This document shows, one piece after another, positions 49,512 to 57,950 of a DNA stretch of 64,000 bases. Where the stretch lies: assembly GCF_900109355.1 (NCBI RefSeq), contig NZ_FOBF01000030.1, forward strand, positions 1-64,000, written 5' to 3'. The position numbers and the translations under genes are program-made. Position 1 is the stretch's first letter. Each line of letters starts with the position of its first letter. The stretch comes from Nonomuraea pusilla (GTDB taxonomy: Bacteria; Actinomycetota; Actinomycetes; Streptosporangiales; Streptosporangiaceae). The notes beneath the pieces are model-generated. The model was not told the origin of the DNA. It searched no databases and was given only the letters and a program-made list of their open reading frames with translations.

Positions 49512-51470
49512 TCACACCTGCGTGATCCTGACGGCGTCGGCTATGACGTACCCGGTCGCGGACGTCCAGCGGCTGACGCCCACCACGTTGTACGTGCCCG
49601 CGGCCAGCGTGTACGTGCCGAGCACCCGCCACTGGCCGCCGCCGGAGCGCTGGTCGACCGTCACCGTCTGGTTCCCGCCACTGGCCGCCACCACGTACGG
49701 GGTCGCGCTGTTGTAGCCGGAATTGGACGGGTACCAGACCTCCACCCGGTAGCTGCCCGTGCTCGGGATGGCCGCGCGGAACCAGGCCGGGTCGCTGGCG
49801 GCGACCGGGGTGGCGAAGCGGTAGTCGGTGCCGTGGAGCTGCGTGGAGTAGGACGAGGTGCCCCAGGCCGACGACGCGGTGAACCCGGCGTCGGCGTTGT
49901 CCACCACCACGCTGAACGTCCCCGACCCCGCCGATCTGCCGGCGCTCGGCTGGCTCTCCTGGTGCTGTCGGGTGAGCGCCGTCACGTAGTAGGTGGCGGA
50001 GGCCGGGGCGGCGGCGTCGGTGAAGGAGGTCTGCCTGGTGGTGCCGAGCAGGTTGCGGGCGTCGGCGAAGAAGCAGGGGTCGGCGGTCGGAGGCGTGCCG
50101 TCCACCCGGTAGACGGCGTAGTAGGCGCCCGAGCCGGTCCAGGAGAGCTGGACGCCGCCGGAGCCGCGCACGGCCGAGCCGATCACCGGCGCGGCGGGAG
50201 CCGCGCCGGCGCCGCGGGCGGGCAGCAGCGCGGGCCTGGTGTAGTGGGTGTTCACCAGCGTGGTGATGGCGCCGATCCGGTCGGCCTTGACGTCCTTGGC
50301 GCTGAAGTAGACGTCCCCGGCGATCTCGGGGTGGCGCCGGTTGTCGGTCAGGTGGTCGCTCAGCTCCGACGGGTCCTGCCAGGCGGCGTCCTGGCCGGAC
50401 GCGCCCGCCCGGTAGGCGGCCTGGCCGACGACGAGCTGCACGGAGGTGCCCTTGACGACGTCCGACCACCACGCGGTGAGCACCTCGTACGCGGCGGCCG
50501 AGTAGCCGATGTGCCAGTAGATCTGCGGCGCGAGGTAGTCCACCCAGCCCTGCTTCACCCACAGGCGGCTGTCGGCGTAGATCGCGTCGTACGACTGCAG
50601 GCCGGAGGTGCGCGAGCCGAGCGGGTCGGTGGAGGAGTTGCGCCAGATGCCGAACGGGCTGATGCCGAACGCGACGTGCGGCTTGGCCGCGTGGACGCGC
50701 TGCCCGAGCTCCTGCACGAGCCGGTTGACGTTGTCGCGCCGCCAGTCGGCGACGCTGGGGAAGCCGCCGCCGTAGGTGGCGTAGGTGGCGGAGTCGGGGA
50801 TGGTCTCGCCGCTCACGGGATACGGGTAGAAGTAGTCGTCCAGGTGGACGCCGTCGATGTCGTAGCGCGAGACGGCGTCCATGACGGCGTCCTCGATGAA
50901 GGTCCGCACGGCCGGGATGCCGGGGTTGTAGTAGAGCTTGCCGCCGTAGGCGAAGCGCCAGTCGGGGTGCTGGCGGGCGGGGTGGGTGGAGACGAGCTTG
51001 GTGGGGTCGTCGTGGTTCGCGATCCGGTACGGGTTGAACCAGGCGTGGAATTCGATGTTGCGGGCGTGGGCCTCGGCGACCATGAAGGCGAGGGGGTCGT
51101 AGCCGGGGTTCGTCCCCTGGGTGCCGGTCAGCCACTGCGACCACGGCTCGTACGGGGAGGGCCAGAACGCGTCGGCGGTGGGCCTGACCTGGACGACGAC
51201 GGCGTTCATGCGCTTTTGGACGGCGAGGTCGAGCCAGGCGCGGAACTCGGACTGCTGGGCCGACACGCTGAGCCCGGTGCGGCTCGGCCAGTCGATGTTG
51301 GCGACGGTGGAGATCCACATCGCGCGGAGCTGCCGTTTGGGGGTGGCGGGGTCGGTGGCGCAGGCCAGGGCGGCCGCGGAGGGGGCGGGTGCCACGATGC
51401 TCACGAGTGCGACGGCCAGCGTCGCGAGGGCGGCCGATGCGGCCAGGACGGTACGCAGAAGCGCGGTCAC
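49512..51470 (-). CDS. secreted GHL10-like glycoside hydrolase with golvesin-like C-domain
   Basis: A 652-residue exported protein. A signal peptide covers about residues 1-30. A GHL10 (DUF187) TIM barrel (about 45-380) starts RQLRAMWISTVANIDWPSR and includes EFHAWFNPYRIAN, GVHLDDYFYPYP (acidic residues) and YLAPQIYWHIGYS. A fibronectin-like part follows (about 400-500). The last 135 residues form a golvesin/Xly-like carbohydrate-binding domain with VEVWYPSNSGYNS and SRWTSATGYVIADAVRI. The GTG at 51470 is chosen because it begins the hydrophobic signal; a TTG at 51506 would add 12 residues, and neither has a clear ribosome site. The same C-domain occurs in the divergent amidase gene. Related barrels cleave cell-wall or exopolysaccharide glycans. 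Confidence 0.85.
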   Translation of the reverse strand: MTALLRTVLAASAALATLAVALVSIVAPAPSAAALACATDPATPKRQLRAMWISTVANIDWPSRTGLSVSAQQSEFRAWLDLAVQKRMNAVVVQVRPTADAFWPSPYEPWSQWLTGTQGTNPGYDPLAFMVAEAHARNIEFHAWFNPYRIANHDDPTKLVSTHPARQHPDWRFAYGGKLYYNPGIPAVRTFIEDAVMDAVSRYDIDGVHLDDYFYPYPVSGETIPDSATYATYGGGFPSVADWRRDNVNRLVQELGQRVHAAKPHVAFGISPFGIWRNSSTDPLGSRTSGLQSYDAIYADSRLWVKQGWVDYLAPQIYWHIGYSAAAYEVLTAWWSDVVKGTSVQLVVGQAAYRAGASGQDAAWQDPSELSDHLTDNRRHPEIAGDVYFSAKDVKADRIGAITTLVNTHYTRPALLPARGAGAAPAAPVIGSAVRGSGGVQLSWTGSGAYYAVYRVDGTPPTADPCFFADARNLLGTTRQTSFTDAAAPASATYYVTALTRQHQESQPSAGRSAGSGTFSVVVDNADAGFTASSAWGTSSYSTQLHGTDYRFATPVAASDPAWFRAAIPSTGSYRVEVWYPSNSGYNSATPYVVAASGGNQTVTVDQRSGGGQWRVLGTYTLAAGTYNVVGVSRWTSATGYVIADAVRITQV

Positions 51471-51506
51471 GAAAGGAAGTTTCAGCGCATCCCCGGCAAA
51501 GCGCAA

Positions 51507-51896
51507 TAGTTTTCAGTCAAGGCAAGGGGACCCAAAAATCCACCACCCGACCCCACCGGCTCCCGCCTGGAACGCCCTCCCATGTGGAACGCCCTCCGGC
51601 CCGACGAGCCCCCCCACCCGGGGGAACCCTCCCTGCCCGGCGGCCTTCCCGCATGGCGAGGCCTCACGTCCGGCGAGCTTCCCCCCTGGCGGACTTCCAC
51701 GTCCAGCGGGCCTTCCGCGCGGCGGGCCTCGGCGCCCTTCAGTGCGTCCCATCCGGGACGCGCGCCGGCGCAGGGGGACCCCTCCCCAGAGTGGTGGGCG
51801 AAAAGTTTCACCTAACTCATGAGTAATGTCAATTATCGACATCCAGTCAGAAACTGCCGTACGGTGCACCCGATACCCCCCATCGAGGAGCACCCC
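51507..51896. other. 390-bp divergent intergenic region dominated by repeats
   Basis: No gene; reading frames here are low-complexity Pro/Gly translations of 18-bp repeats (51563-51722). Non-repeat parts carry an AT-rich stretch at 51812-51860 (TAACTCATGAGTAATGTCAATTA) with possible -10 elements for the amidase gene, and AAAACTATTGCGC near 51500-51520 for the hydrolase. Confidence 0.6.
51563..51722. repeat. degenerate 18-bp tandem repeats (about nine units)
   Basis: TGGAACGCCCTCC recurs exactly 18 bp apart (51568 and 51586). Further units keep the 18-bp phase with G/C substitutions through about 51722 (for example GCCCGGCGGCCTTCCCGC at 51635). The array fills the space between two divergent envelope-hydrolase genes. 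It is related in period and core to the coding repeats at 43.05 kb. Confidence 0.6.
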
Positions 51897-53402
51897 ATGT
51901 CTCGTCGCCCGCGATTAGCCGCCCTCGCCACCTCGATCAGCGCCGCCCTCCTCGTCGTCGCGGGACAGCCCGCGCTCGCCGACAGGGCCACCCCTCTCCC
52001 CGCCGCCTTCTCCCGCGCCGCCGCCGCCCAGGACGTCCCCCGCGACCTGCTCGTGGCGCTCGCCTACGCCGAGACCCACCTCGACGGCCACGCCGGCAAG
52101 CCCAGCGCCAGCGGCGGGTACGGCGTCATGCACCTGGTCAGCAACCCGAGCAACCACACCCTGGAGAAGGCCGCCGAGCTCACCGGCCTGCCCGTCGAGA
52201 AGCTGCGCGCCGACGACGCCTCCAACGTCCTCGGCGGCGCCGCCGTGCTCCGCTCGTACGCCGACGAGCTGGGCCTCGACGAGAACGCCCGCAAGGACGC
52301 GGGCCGGTGGTACCGCGCCGTCGCCAAGTACGCGGCCGCCGCCTCGCCCGAACTGGCCAGGCTCTACGCCGACGCCGTGTACGAGGGGCTCGGGCTCGGC
52401 GTCTCGGCCCGCGGCGTGACCGTCAAGCCGCAGGAGGTCACCGCCGACCGCGGCGAGTACGCGGCCACCCGCGACCTCAGCGCGCAGGCGGAGATCCTCA
52501 GCTCCGACTACCCGGACGCCGCCTGGGTCGCCGCGAGCTCCAGCAACTACACCGCCTCCAGCCGCCCGTCGAGCTACGCCATCGACCGCGTGGTCATCCA
52601 CGTCACGCAGGGCTCGTACGCCGGCACGATCTCCTGGTTCCAGAACCCGAGCGCCCAGGTGTCGGCGCACTACGTGGTCAAGTCCTCCAGCGGCGCCATC
52701 ACCCAGATGGTGCGGGAGAAGGACATCGCCTGGCACGCGGGCAACTGGACCTACAACACCCGGTCGATCGGCATCGAGCACGAGGGCTACGTCAGCGACG
52801 CCTCGTGGTTCACCGACGCGATGTACCGGTCGTCGGCGGCCCTGACGAAGGCCATCTGCGACAAGTACGGCATCCCGAAGGACCGCTCGCACATCATCGG
52901 GCACAACGAGGTGCCGGGCGCGACGCACACCGACCCGGGTTCGTACTGGAACTGGACCACGTACATGAACTACGTGACCGGCGGCGGCACCCCGTCGTGG
53001 TCCACGACGGTGGACAACACCACCGCCGGGCAGTTCACGGCCAGCTCCAACTGGGGCACGTCCTCCTACTCCAGCCAGCGCTACGGCGCCGACTACCGGT
53101 TCGCCAACCCGGTGGCGGCCAGCGACCCGGCCTGGTACCAGGCGACGATCCCCAGCGCGGGCACGTACAAGGTGGAGGTGTGGTACCCGGCCGACGCGGG
53201 GTACAACAGCTCGGCGCCGTACATCGTGGCCGCCTCAGGCGGTAACCAGACGGTGTACGTCGACCAGCGGTCGGGCGGCGGCTCCTGGCGCAGCCTGGGC
53301 ACCTTCTCGCTCAACGCCGGCACCTTCAACGTCGTCGGCGTCAGCCGGTGGACGTCGGGCACCGGCTACGTGATCGCCGACGCGGTGCGGATCAGCCGCT
53401 GA
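51897..53402 (+). CDS. secreted N-acetylmuramoyl-L-alanine amidase with transglycosylase-like and golvesin-like domains
   Basis: A 501-residue exported wall hydrolase. Residues 1-28 are a signal peptide (ALA). Residues 35-150 resemble a lytic-transglycosylase helical fold (LLVALAYAETHLDGHAG with a candidate Glu, then SGGYGVMHLV). Residues 225-365 are an Amidase_2 zinc domain: VVIHVTQGSYAGTI (His), SAHYVV, IGIEHEG and GHNEVPGATHTDPG (His). Residues 370-501 are the golvesin-like domain seen also in the divergent gene. The ATG at 51897 follows GAGGAG by 6 nt. It should cut the amide bond between MurNAc and the stem peptide. A strong terminator follows. Confidence 0.9.
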   Translation: MSRRPRLAALATSISAALLVVAGQPALADRATPLPAAFSRAAAAQDVPRDLLVALAYAETHLDGHAGKPSASGGYGVMHLVSNPSNHTLEKAAELTGLPVEKLRADDASNVLGGAAVLRSYADELGLDENARKDAGRWYRAVAKYAAAASPELARLYADAVYEGLGLGVSARGVTVKPQEVTADRGEYAATRDLSAQAEILSSDYPDAAWVAASSSNYTASSRPSSYAIDRVVIHVTQGSYAGTISWFQNPSAQVSAHYVVKSSSGAITQMVREKDIAWHAGNWTYNTRSIGIEHEGYVSDASWFTDAMYRSSAALTKAICDKYGIPKDRSHIIGHNEVPGATHTDPGSYWNWTTYMNYVTGGGTPSWSTTVDNTTAGQFTASSNWGTSSYSSQRYGADYRFANPVAASDPAWYQATIPSAGTYKVEVWYPADAGYNSSAPYIVAASGGNQTVYVDQRSGGGSWRSLGTFSLNAGTFNVVGVSRWTSGTGYVIADAVRISR

Positions 53403-53417
53403 CACCTCGCACAACCG

Positions 53418-53448
53418 GGCCCACGTTGTGGTGAAAAACGTGGGCCCA
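53418..53448 (+). terminator. strong hairpin terminator
   Basis: GGGCCCACGTT (53418-53428) pairs perfectly with AACGTGGGCCC (53438-53448) across a 9-nt loop, 16 bp after the amidase stop. It isolates the amidase from the ribose operon. Confidence 0.75.
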
Positions 53449-53462
53449 CCCTCTTGCGCATC

Positions 53463-53500
53463 ATGTAATCGATTACATACCCTCATGAAATCGATTACAC
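53463..53500. promoter_or_regulatory. two LacI-type operators over the ribose-operon promoter
   Basis: ATGTAATCGATTACAT (53463-53478) is a perfect palindrome; ATGAAATCGATTACAC (53485-53500) is a close copy 22 bp downstream. A promoter TTGCGC (53455-53460) with 17-bp spacing to TACCCT (53478-53483) is interleaved: one operator lies between -35 and -10, the other right after -10. The central TCGA is typical of LacI-family sites. The AT content contrasts sharply with the genome. Confidence 0.8.
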
Positions 53501-53512
53501 GGAGGAGGGTGC

Positions 53513-54511
53513 ATGGCACGCATCAAGGACGTGGCCGCGGCGGCCGGAGTGTCCGTCGCCACGGTCTCGCGCGTGCTGAACGACAGCCCGTCGGTCAACG
53601 ACGAGACGCGCCGCCGCGTCTACGACGCCATGTCGGCGCTCAACTACGTGCCGAACGCCGTGGCCCGCTCGCTGCGCACCACCGCGACCAGGACCATCGG
53701 CCTCATCATCGGCGACATACTCAACCCGTTCTTCACCGAACTGGCGAGAGGCGTCGAGGACGAGGCCAGGCGCGAAGGCTACACGGTCGTCATGGGCAAC
53801 GCCGACGAGCGGCCCGACGAGCAGGACCACTACGTCCGCACCCTGCTGGAGCAGCGGGTCGACGGCCTGCTCATCTGCCCCACGGCCGAGCTGACGCCGC
53901 TGGTGCAGCAGCTCGCCGAGGCGGGCAGGCCCCTGGTGTTCCTCGACCGCTCGATCGCCGGGCTGGACGTCCCGACCGTGCGCTCCGACGGGGCGTCCGC
54001 CATCGCCGAGCTCGTACGGCACCTGCGGGAGCAGGGCCACCGCAGGATCGCGCTGGCCTCCGGCCCCGCCACCCTGTCCACCGGACGGGAACGCACCGAG
54101 GCGTTCGCCGCGGCCATGGCCGCCGAGGGCCTGGAGCTGCGGCCCGAGTACGTGCGGCCCGGCGACTTCCGCGAGGGCAGCGGCCGGCGCATCACCGCCG
54201 AGCTGCTCGACCTGCCCGAACCCCCCGACGCCGTCTTCTTCGGCGACAACCTGATGACGCTCGGCGGCCTGGAGGAGATCCGGGCGAGGGGCTTGCGCAT
54301 CCCGCGCGACGTGGCGATCGCCTCCTTCGACGACGTGACCTGGTTCAAGCACATCGACCCGCCCGTCACGGCCATCGCCCAGCCGGCCGCCGAGATGGGC
54401 AGGCACGCCGTGCGGCTGCTGCTCAGCCGCGTCAACGGCCGGCCGGCCGCGTCGGCGGTGCTCCCGGCGACGCTCGTGATCCGCCGGTCCTGCGAGGGAA
54501 AGGGCTCATGA
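53513..54511 (+). CDS. rbsR: LacI-family regulator of the ribose-type operon
   Basis: A 332-residue repressor. The N-terminal LacI helix-turn-helix reads RIKDVAAAAGVSVATVSRVL, with the hinge helix NYVPNAVARSLRT. The ligand domain resembles sugar-binding periplasmic proteins (RTIGLIIGDILNPFFTELAR, later FFGDNLMTLGGLEEIRARGL). It is the first gene of its own operon, 13 bp after the second operator, with GGAGGAGGG as ribosome site. Its stop overlaps the ATPase start (ATGA). It most likely binds ribose or a related pentose to relieve repression. Confidence 0.88.
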   Translation: MARIKDVAAAAGVSVATVSRVLNDSPSVNDETRRRVYDAMSALNYVPNAVARSLRTTATRTIGLIIGDILNPFFTELARGVEDEARREGYTVVMGNADERPDEQDHYVRTLLEQRVDGLLICPTAELTPLVQQLAEAGRPLVFLDRSIAGLDVPTVRSDGASAIAELVRHLREQGHRRIALASGPATLSTGRERTEAFAAAMAAEGLELRPEYVRPGDFREGSGRRITAELLDLPEPPDAVFFGDNLMTLGGLEEIRARGLRIPRDVAIASFDDVTWFKHIDPPVTAIAQPAAEMGRHAVRLLLSRVNGRPAASAVLPATLVIRRSCEGKGS

Positions 54512-56043
54512 TGAGCAGCGACAAGGCCAGGACCAGGGCACACGGGACGGAGATCCTGCGGGCCGAGGGGCTGCGCAAGGGCTTCCCCGGCGTGCAGGCC
54601 CTCGACGGGGTCGACCTGACCCTGCGCGCCGGCGAGGTGCACGTCCTGCTCGGCGAGAACGGCGCGGGCAAGAGCACCCTCATCAAGATCCTGTCGGGCG
54701 CGTACCGGCCGGACGCCGGCCGGGTGCTGGTGGACGGGCAGCCGGTGGAGATCCGCGGCGCGGGCGACGCGCAGCGGCTCGGCATCGCCACCATCTACCA
54801 GGAGTTCAACCTCGTCCCCCAGCTCACCGTCGCCGAGAACCTGTCGCTGGGCCGCCCGCCCCGCAGGTTCGGCCTGGTGGACCGCAAGCGCATGATCGAG
54901 CAGGCCGAGGCGCTGCTCGACCGGGTCGGCGTGGACGTCGACCCGCGCACGCCCGTCGGCCGGCTCGGCATCGCTCGCATGCAGATGGTGGAGATCGCCA
55001 AGGCGCTCGCGCTCGACGCCCGCGTCCTCATCATGGACGAGCCCACCGCGGTGCTCACCACGGGCGAGGTGGAGAAGCTGTTCGCCATCGTCCGGCAACT
55101 GCGCGACGACGGCGTGTCCATCGTGTTCATCACGCACCACCTGGAGGAGATCGCCGAGATCGGCGACCGGGTGACCGTGCTGCGCGACGGCAGGTCCGTG
55201 GCCGAGGTGCCCGCGGGCACCCCGCAGGACGAGCTGATCGGCGTCATGGTCGGCCGCCCCATCGACCAGCAGTACCCCCGGCAGGCCGCCGGGCGGGGCG
55301 AGCCCCTGCTGAAGGTCTCCGGGCTCACCAGGACCGGCGTCTTCGACGACGTGTCGTTCGAGGTGCGCGCCGGCGAGGTGGTCGGCGTGGCCGGGCTGGT
55401 CGGCGCGGGCCGCACCGAGGTGGCGAGGGCCGTCTTCGGCGCCGACTCCTACGACGCGGGCGAGGTGGTCGTGCGCGGCAGGCGGCTGCCCAAGGGCGAC
55501 GTCCACGCCGCCATGGAGGCCGGGCTCGGCCTCGTGCCCGAGGACCGCAAGGGCCAGGGGCTGGTGCTGGGCGCCGACATCGGCGAGAACCTGGGCCTCG
55601 TCACCATGCGCGCCGCCACCAGGGCCGGCTTCGTCGACCGCGCCGGCCAGCGCGGCGCCGCCGCCAAAGTGGCCGAGCAGCTCGGCATCCGCATGACCGG
55701 GCTGGACCAGGAGGTCCGCACGCTGTCGGGCGGCAACCAGCAGAAGGTGGTCATCGGCAAGTGGCTCGTGGCCGACGCCCACGTGCTCATCCTCGACGAA
55801 CCCACCCGCGGCATCGACGTGGGGGCGAAGGTCGAGATCTACCAGCTCGTCAACGAGCTCACCGCCGCCGGGCGGGCAGTGCTCATGATCTCCAGCGACC
55901 TGCCGGAGATCCTCGGGATGAGCGACCGGATTCTGGTCATGGCGCGGGGGCGGCTCGTCGGCGAGCTGCCCGCGGCCGGGACCACGCAGGACGACGTGAT
56001 GGCGCTGGCGGTCACGGAGGTGGAGGGTTCTCGTGTCCAGTAA
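54508..56043 (+). CDS. rbsA: ribose/sugar ABC transporter ATP-binding protein (tandem)
   Basis: A 511-residue double ATPase. Domain 1 has Walker A GENGAGKSTLIKIL (near residue 49) and Walker B VLIMDEPTAVLT (near 170) with RLGIARMQMVEIAKAL as signature region. Domain 2 has VAGLVGAGRTEVARAVFG as a degenerate Walker A (near 300), the signature LSGGNQQKVVIGKWL (near 410) and LILDEPTRGIDVG. The asymmetry (weak second P-loop) is normal for RbsA/XylG. It starts in the rbsR stop; a second ATG directly follows (54511). It energises RbsC. Confidence 0.93.
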   Translation: MMSSDKARTRAHGTEILRAEGLRKGFPGVQALDGVDLTLRAGEVHVLLGENGAGKSTLIKILSGAYRPDAGRVLVDGQPVEIRGAGDAQRLGIATIYQEFNLVPQLTVAENLSLGRPPRRFGLVDRKRMIEQAEALLDRVGVDVDPRTPVGRLGIARMQMVEIAKALALDARVLIMDEPTAVLTTGEVEKLFAIVRQLRDDGVSIVFITHHLEEIAEIGDRVTVLRDGRSVAEVPAGTPQDELIGVMVGRPIDQQYPRQAAGRGEPLLKVSGLTRTGVFDDVSFEVRAGEVVGVAGLVGAGRTEVARAVFGADSYDAGEVVVRGRRLPKGDVHAAMEAGLGLVPEDRKGQGLVLGADIGENLGLVTMRAATRAGFVDRAGQRGAAAKVAEQLGIRMTGLDQEVRTLSGGNQQKVVIGKWLVADAHVLILDEPTRGIDVGAKVEIYQLVNELTAAGRAVLMISSDLPEILGMSDRILVMARGRLVGELPAAGTTQDDVMALAVTEVEGSRVQ

Positions 56044-56995
56044 TGTGCTCGCCCGGCGGTCTCCGGCCGCGTCGTGGTTCGCGGAGAACGGCGCGCTGGT
56101 CGCGCTCGTCGTGCTGGTCGTGGCGCTGTCGCTGCTGTCGGCCGACTTCCTCAGCGTCACGAACCTGCTCAACGTGGGCGTCCAGGCGGCCGTCACCGCG
56201 ATCCTCGCCTTCGGCGCCACCTTCGTGATCGTCACCGGCGGCATCGACCTGTCCGTCGGCTCGGTCGCCGCGCTGTCGGCGATCGTCCTGGCCTGGACCG
56301 CGACCTCCGCCGGGCTGCCCTGGCCGGTGGCCACCGCCGTCTCCCTGGCCGTCGGCGTGGTGTGCGGGCTGGTCAACGCGGCGCTCATCGCGTACGGCAA
56401 GCTCCCGCCGTTCATCGCGACCCTGGCCATGCTCGGCATCGCCCGCGGCCTGGCCCTCGTCATCTCCCAGGGCAGCCCGATCGCCATGCCGGACGCGGTC
56501 TCCACCCTGGGCGGCACCTTCGGCGACTACCTGCCGATCCCCGTGGTCGTCATGGTGATCATGGGGCTGATCGCGGCCGTGGTGCTCAACCGCACCTACC
56601 CCGGCCGCGCCATGTACGCGATCGGCGGCAACGAGGAGGCCGCGCGCCTGTCCGGCATCAAGGTGAACAGGCAGAAGCTCATCACGTACGCGCTGTCCGG
56701 CGCGTTCGCGGCGGTCGCCGGGATCGTGCTGGCCAGCCGCCTCGCCTCGGCGCAGCCGCAGGCCGCCGCCGGCTACGAGCTCGACGCCATCGCGGCCGTC
56801 GTGATCGGCGGCGCCAGCCTGTCCGGCGGCAAGGGCCGGGCGCTCGGCACGTTCGTCGGCGCGCTCATCCTGGCCGTGCTGCGCAACGGGCTGAACCTCC
56901 TGTCGGTCTCGGCCTTCTGGCAGCAGGTCGTGATCGGCGTGGTGATCGCGCTCGCCGTGCTCGTGGACACCCTGCGGCGCAGGGGAACCAACTAG
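56033..56995 (+). CDS. rbsC: ribose/sugar ABC transporter permease
   Basis: A 320-residue permease with eight to ten membrane segments. Family markers are FVIVTGGIDLSVGSVAALSA near residue 65, RTYPGRAMYAIGGNEEAARL near 185-205, and GGASLSGGKGRALGTFVGAL near 260. These are characteristic of the BPD_transp_2 group of sugar permeases (RbsC, XylH). GTG at 56033 overlaps the ATPase end by 11 nt. It forms the membrane channel with RbsA and receives sugar from RbsB. Confidence 0.93.
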   Translation: MSSNVLARRSPAASWFAENGALVALVVLVVALSLLSADFLSVTNLLNVGVQAAVTAILAFGATFVIVTGGIDLSVGSVAALSAIVLAWTATSAGLPWPVATAVSLAVGVVCGLVNAALIAYGKLPPFIATLAMLGIARGLALVISQGSPIAMPDAVSTLGGTFGDYLPIPVVVMVIMGLIAAVVLNRTYPGRAMYAIGGNEEAARLSGIKVNRQKLITYALSGAFAAVAGIVLASRLASAQPQAAAGYELDAIAAVVIGGASLSGGKGRALGTFVGALILAVLRNGLNLLSVSAFWQQVVIGVVIALAVLVDTLRRRGTN

Positions 56996-57008
56996 AAAGG
57001 GAAAGATC

Positions 57009-57950
57009 ATGCGGATTCCCGCGATTGTCATGGCCGGTGCGGCGCTCACCCTCGGTCTGGCCGCCTGCGGTTCGTCCGGCGGCGGCGGGTCTGCGGGCTC
57101 CTCCGGCGGCGGGGACATCAAGATCGGCATGTCGGTGTCGACGCTGAACAACCCGTACTTCGTCCAGCTCCGCGACGGCGCGCAGGCGCAGGCGCAGAAG
57201 CTCGGCGTCTCGCTCACCGTCACCGACGCGCAGAACGACGCCTCCCAGCAGGTGAACCAGGTTCAGAACTTCACCAGCCAGAACATGAAGGCGATCATCA
57301 TCAACCCGGTCGACTCCGACGCGGCGGCCCCGGCCGTCAAGGCGGCCGACCGGGTCAAGATCCCGGTCATCGCGGCCGACCGCGGCGTCAACGGCGCCGA
57401 CGTGGCCCAGACGGTGGCGTCCGACAACGTGGCGGGCGGCAAGCTCGCCGCCGAGCAGCTCGCCAAGGACATGGGCGAGAAGGGCAGCGTGGTCGTGCTC
57501 CAGGGCACGCCGGGCACGTCCGCGTCGCGCGACCGCGGCCAGGGTTTCGAGCAGGGCATCGCCGCGTTCCCCGGCATCAAGGTCGTCGCCAAGCAGCCGG
57601 CCGACTTCGACAGGACCAAGGGCCTCGATGTCATGACCAACCTGCTGCAGTCCCACCCGGACGTGACCGGCGTGTTCGCCGAGAACGATGAGATGGCGCT
57701 GGGCGCGATCAAGGCGCTGGGCGCGAAGGCGGGGCAGCAGGTCAAGGTCGTCGGCTTCGACGGCACCCCCGACGGGCTGAAGGCGGTGCAGGCGGGCACG
57801 CTGGCCGCCAGCGTCGCCCAGCAGCCCAAGCTGCTCGGCCAGCAGGCCGTGGACGCCGCCGTCAAGGCGGCCAAGGGCGAGACCGTGGAGAAGACGGTGG
57901 CCGTGCCGGTGAAGGTCGCGACCAAGGAGAACGTCGCGGAGTTCGAGTGA
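57009..57950 (+). CDS. rbsB: ribose/sugar-binding lipoprotein
   Basis: A 313-residue solute-binding lipoprotein. The lipobox is LGLAAC (Cys near 21), followed by a Gly/Ser linker. The mature part is Peripla_BP_4: IGMSVSTLNNPYFVQLRDGA, IIINPVDSDAAAPAV, VVLQGTPGTSASRDRG, GVFAENDEMALGAIKAL. The sugar-contact Asn/Arg/Asp positions of RbsB are recognisable (NNPYF, SRDRG, FDGTPDG). The ribosome site AAAGGGAAAG precedes the ATG. Its stop overlaps rbsD. Confidence 0.92.
   Translation: MRIPAIVMAGAALTLGLAACGSSGGGGSAGSSGGGDIKIGMSVSTLNNPYFVQLRDGAQAQAQKLGVSLTVTDAQNDASQQVNQVQNFTSQNMKAIIINPVDSDAAAPAVKAADRVKIPVIAADRGVNGADVAQTVASDNVAGGKLAAEQLAKDMGEKGSVVVLQGTPGTSASRDRGQGFEQGIAAFPGIKVVAKQPADFDRTKGLDVMTNLLQSHPDVTGVFAENDEMALGAIKALGAKAGQQVKVVGFDGTPDGLKAVQAGTLAASVAQQPKLLGQQAVDAAVKAAKGETVEKTVAVPVKVATKENVAEFE

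Noticed and set aside
51563..51722. The 18-bp repeat array as a CRISPR or as a Pro-rich protein gene
   Set aside because: No spacers of constant length with unique sequence, no cas genes, and the reading frames lack starts with ribosome sites and look like repeat translation.
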